Source: Oscillospiraceae bacterium (lineage in GTDB: Bacteria; Bacillota; Clostridia; Oscillospirales; Acutalibacteraceae). Taken from it: 64,000 nucleotides of DNA. The notes under the pieces are model-generated. The model had not been told where the DNA came from, did no database searches, and saw only the letters and a program-made list of their open reading frames with translations. The stretch covers positions 1 to 64,000 of the forward strand of contig JAAYOC010000026.1 of the NCBI GenBank assembly GCA_012520505.1, read 5' to 3'. Shown piece after piece: positions 62,015 to 64,000 of this stretch (positions are counted from its first letter, which is position 1; the number at the start of each line of letters is the position of its first letter). The position numbers and the translations under genes were made by a program.

Positions 62015-63880
62015 TTACACTTCCCCTAAAATCTTCTCTACCATTCTTTTTGGTGATAAATTAAATTCTTCTTGAAGTTCCTGTATAGTTGCATGATGCA
62101 CAAAGGAATTTTCAACTGCTACATGAACATAACTACCCTTGTAACCTCGTTTTAAAAGTTTATATGCAAATGATTCACCTGCGCCACCACTCTTAGCACC
62201 TTCCTCAAAGAAGAACAATTTTTCGGTCTTCATTCCTTCAATGAGGGCTATGCTTGGAATAGGCCACACACGATTAAGTTTAATAACTTTTATATCTTTT
62301 CCAAGTTTAGCAAGTTCTTCTTTTGCCAAAACTGCATTAGAAAAAAGAGAGCCATAAATTACAATTGCAGTAGTTGCCTTTGGATTACCATAAACAGAAG
62401 CTGTTTCGTTTAAAGGTTTATAATCATCAGGTATATAGCCTTCTTTGCCGCGAGGATAACGAACCGCCGCCACATTTCCAGGTCCATATATTGCATTTTC
62501 GAGCATCATTCCCAATTCTTCATAACAGGAGGGACTATATATTACCGTATCCGGAATAGATTTAAGAAAAGCAACATCTAAAATTCCCTGATGACTTCTT
62601 CCGTCCTCCCCTACAAAGCCTGCTCTATCAACGGCTAAAACAACCTTTTGTTTTTGCATTGCAACGTCATGAACAATTTCATCATATGCACGTTGAAGGA
62701 AAGTTGAATATACAGCAAAAACGGGTATAAGTCCGCCTTTTGCGAGACCTCCCGCAAAAGTTACCGCATGCTCTTCTGCAATACCTACATCGAAAAAGCG
62801 TTCAGGATATTTCTTTGCAAAATTTTGAAGACCTGTTCCCAACGTCATTGCAGCAGTAATTGCACAAATATTCTCATCTTTTGCTGCCAAATTGCAAAGG
62901 TAATCTCCAAAAGTATTTGAATAGTCTTTCTTTATGCCTGAATTATTCATAGGAGCACCGGTAGCAATATCAAAACTACCAATACCATGAAATTTTGCAG
63001 GGTCAATTTCTGCGTGATAATACCCTTTTCCTTTGATTGTCTGAATATGTAAAAGAACCGGTTTGTCAAATTCCTTCGCACCCTCAAGTGCTCTACAAAG
63101 TGACTTTATATTATGACCATTTATAGGCCCCATATATGCAAAGCCCAAATCTTCAAAAAAATTACTTTTATACATATAATTTTTCAGCAGTTTCTTAGCT
63201 TCACTTACTCTATCGTGTATCTTCTTACCGTTTGGTAGCATCTCAACCAATTCTATAATTTCTTCTTTTGCACGATAGTAGATTGGATTTGTTCTGATTG
63301 CAGCCAAATATCTGGCCATTGAACCAACATTTGGAGATATAGACATCTCATTATCATTGAGAATAACAATCAAGTTTGTATTATTTCTACCTGCGTTATT
63401 TAAAGCTTCATATACAAGACCACCTGTAATGGAACCATCGCCAATAACAGCAATTGTGAACGATTTAGTATCTTCTTTCATTGTTTTTGCAACTGAAAGA
63501 CCATAGGCTGCCGAAACAGATGTACCTGAATGACCTGCCGCAAAAATATCGTGATTGCTTTCTTCCGGATTAGGAAAACCGGAAAGTCCACCTTTTTTTC
63601 TAAGAGTAGAAAATTTATCATATCTACCTGTAAAAAGTTTATGTGGATATACCTGATGTCCCACATCCCAAATAATTTGGTCAGATGGTGAATCAAAGAC
63701 TTTATGTAAAGCTATAGTCAGTTCTACTATGCCTAAATTAGATGAGAGATGACCACCATTTTTCGAAATGGTGGTAATTAAAGTTTCTCTAACTTCTTTA
63801 GCAAGAACTGTTAAATCCACGTCTGATAAAATTTTGATGTCGTTTGGACTTTTAATCTTATCTAAAAATCTAATTTCCAT
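62015..63880 (-). CDS. dxs: 1-deoxy-D-xylulose-5-phosphate synthase
   Basis: First enzyme of the non-mevalonate isoprenoid pathway, whose last step IspH is encoded at 27754. Seen: the thiamine-diphosphate motif IGDGSITGGLVYEALNNAG, HLSSNLGIVEL, the catalytic His in AGHSGTSVSAAYG, the Glu in GIAEEHAVTFAGGLA, and DRAGFVGEDGRSHQG. 621 residues is standard. Confidence 0.97.
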   Translation of the reverse strand: MEIRFLDKIKSPNDIKILSDVDLTVLAKEVRETLITTISKNGGHLSSNLGIVELTIALHKVFDSPSDQIIWDVGHQVYPHKLFTGRYDKFSTLRKKGGLSGFPNPEESNHDIFAAGHSGTSVSAAYGLSVAKTMKEDTKSFTIAVIGDGSITGGLVYEALNNAGRNNTNLIVILNDNEMSISPNVGSMARYLAAIRTNPIYYRAKEEIIELVEMLPNGKKIHDRVSEAKKLLKNYMYKSNFFEDLGFAYMGPINGHNIKSLCRALEGAKEFDKPVLLHIQTIKGKGYYHAEIDPAKFHGIGSFDIATGAPMNNSGIKKDYSNTFGDYLCNLAAKDENICAITAAMTLGTGLQNFAKKYPERFFDVGIAEEHAVTFAGGLAKGGLIPVFAVYSTFLQRAYDEIVHDVAMQKQKVVLAVDRAGFVGEDGRSHQGILDVAFLKSIPDTVIYSPSCYEELGMMLENAIYGPGNVAAVRYPRGKEGYIPDDYKPLNETASVYGNPKATTAIVIYGSLFSNAVLAKEELAKLGKDIKVIKLNRVWPIPSIALIEGMKTEKLFFFEEGAKSGGAGESFAYKLLKRGYKGSYVHVAVENSFVHHATIQELQEEFNLSPKRMVEKILGEV

Positions 63881-63954
63881 AACTTAAATCTGTATCCTTA
63901 ATTTGCATTCTTGTCCTTAATTTTGCATCCTTTGCTTACATCATTTTTATTTCC

Positions 63955-63999
63955 TTAAAAAGTTCTGCCGAGCAAATATTTTGTACCTTCAATAGCCAA
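63955..63999 (-). CDS. 3' end of an unidentified gene upstream of dxs
   Basis: On the minus strand a frame open to the window edge ends with TAA at 63955-63957, giving only 14 residues (ending TKYLLGRTF). The position upstream of dxs is usually held by ispA or an exonuclease VII gene, but these residues do not identify either. Weak call. Confidence 0.3.
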   Translation of the reverse strand: MAIEGTKYLLGRTF

Positions 64000-64000
64000 T

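Overview
The window is a low-GC, gene-dense bacterial chromosome segment, most likely from an anaerobic clostridial Firmicute. This placement is inferred from an IspH fused to ribosomal protein S1, the dxs-tlyA-nadK-argR-recN gene order, strong AGGAGG-type ribosome binding sites, a THF riboswitch on folT, a divergent corrinoid methyl-transfer cluster and class IB dihydroorotate dehydrogenase (PyrD/PyrK). There is no phage, insertion sequence or CRISPR array. The recN end of the dxs operon is followed by tyrS and not by spoIVB/spo0A, and no sporulation gene is visible.

Layout. 1-4124: tail of an upstream gene, a radA that has lost most of its zinc finger at a suspicious junction, a pentein-like conserved protein, an MFS carrier and a thermonuclease-fold lipoprotein that seems catalytically dead. 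4125-4712: AT-rich gap with a degenerate 17-bp tandem array and hairpins. 4713-11414: a Xer-type recombinase, then queA-tgt-yajC facing asd-dapA-dapB (lysine/diaminopimelate). 11525-15754: accessory island with a Fic protein with an operator-like repeat, an Spx/ArsC protein, a Bsp6I-type restriction enzyme convergent with its m5C methyltransferase, and an uncharacterised companion gene.

15871-25132: the most unusual region. It encodes a corrinoid methyl-transfer system: two B12 proteins, a methyl-THF:corrinoid methyltransferase, a UroD-fold methyltransferase, a RACo-type 2Fe-2S/ASKHA reactivator and a PucR-type regulator. It also holds a folate ECF transporter under a THF riboswitch, a 45-residue protein not previously framed as a gene, and a GroEL paralogue without GroES that is co-transcribed with one corrinoid protein. 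The logical flow is unknown methyl donor -> UroD methyltransferase -> corrinoid protein -> THF, with ATP-driven reactivation and folate supply.

25254-34874: DnaQ-like exonuclease, ComEA-like protein, FkbM methyltransferase, then a seven-gene leftward operon (membrane protein, half-length AI-2E protein, RpiR regulator, BaiN/YhiN flavoprotein, cmk, plsC, ispH-rpsA). 35054-37840: a coiled-coil/degenerate signal-peptidase-like membrane protein and an SDR with a C-terminal zinc ribbon.

38000-48167: pyrimidine genes uraA, then pyrC-carB-pyrK-pyrD-pyrF-pyrE-pyrB, with no carA or pyrR. uraA is preceded by a 33-codon leader peptide that ends inside an intrinsic terminator, resembling the UTP-sensing E. 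coli pyrBI attenuator. 48319-49815: two tRNA-Leu genes flank an EEP-family membrane protein. 49970-54060: potA-potB-potCD, with permease and binding protein fused. 54173-64000: a cytidylate-kinase-like protein, an ArsB/SLC13 carrier, a small zinc-ribbon protein, tyrS, then recN-argR-nadK-tlyA-dxs.

Functions are assigned from motifs and recall of families; no database search was possible.
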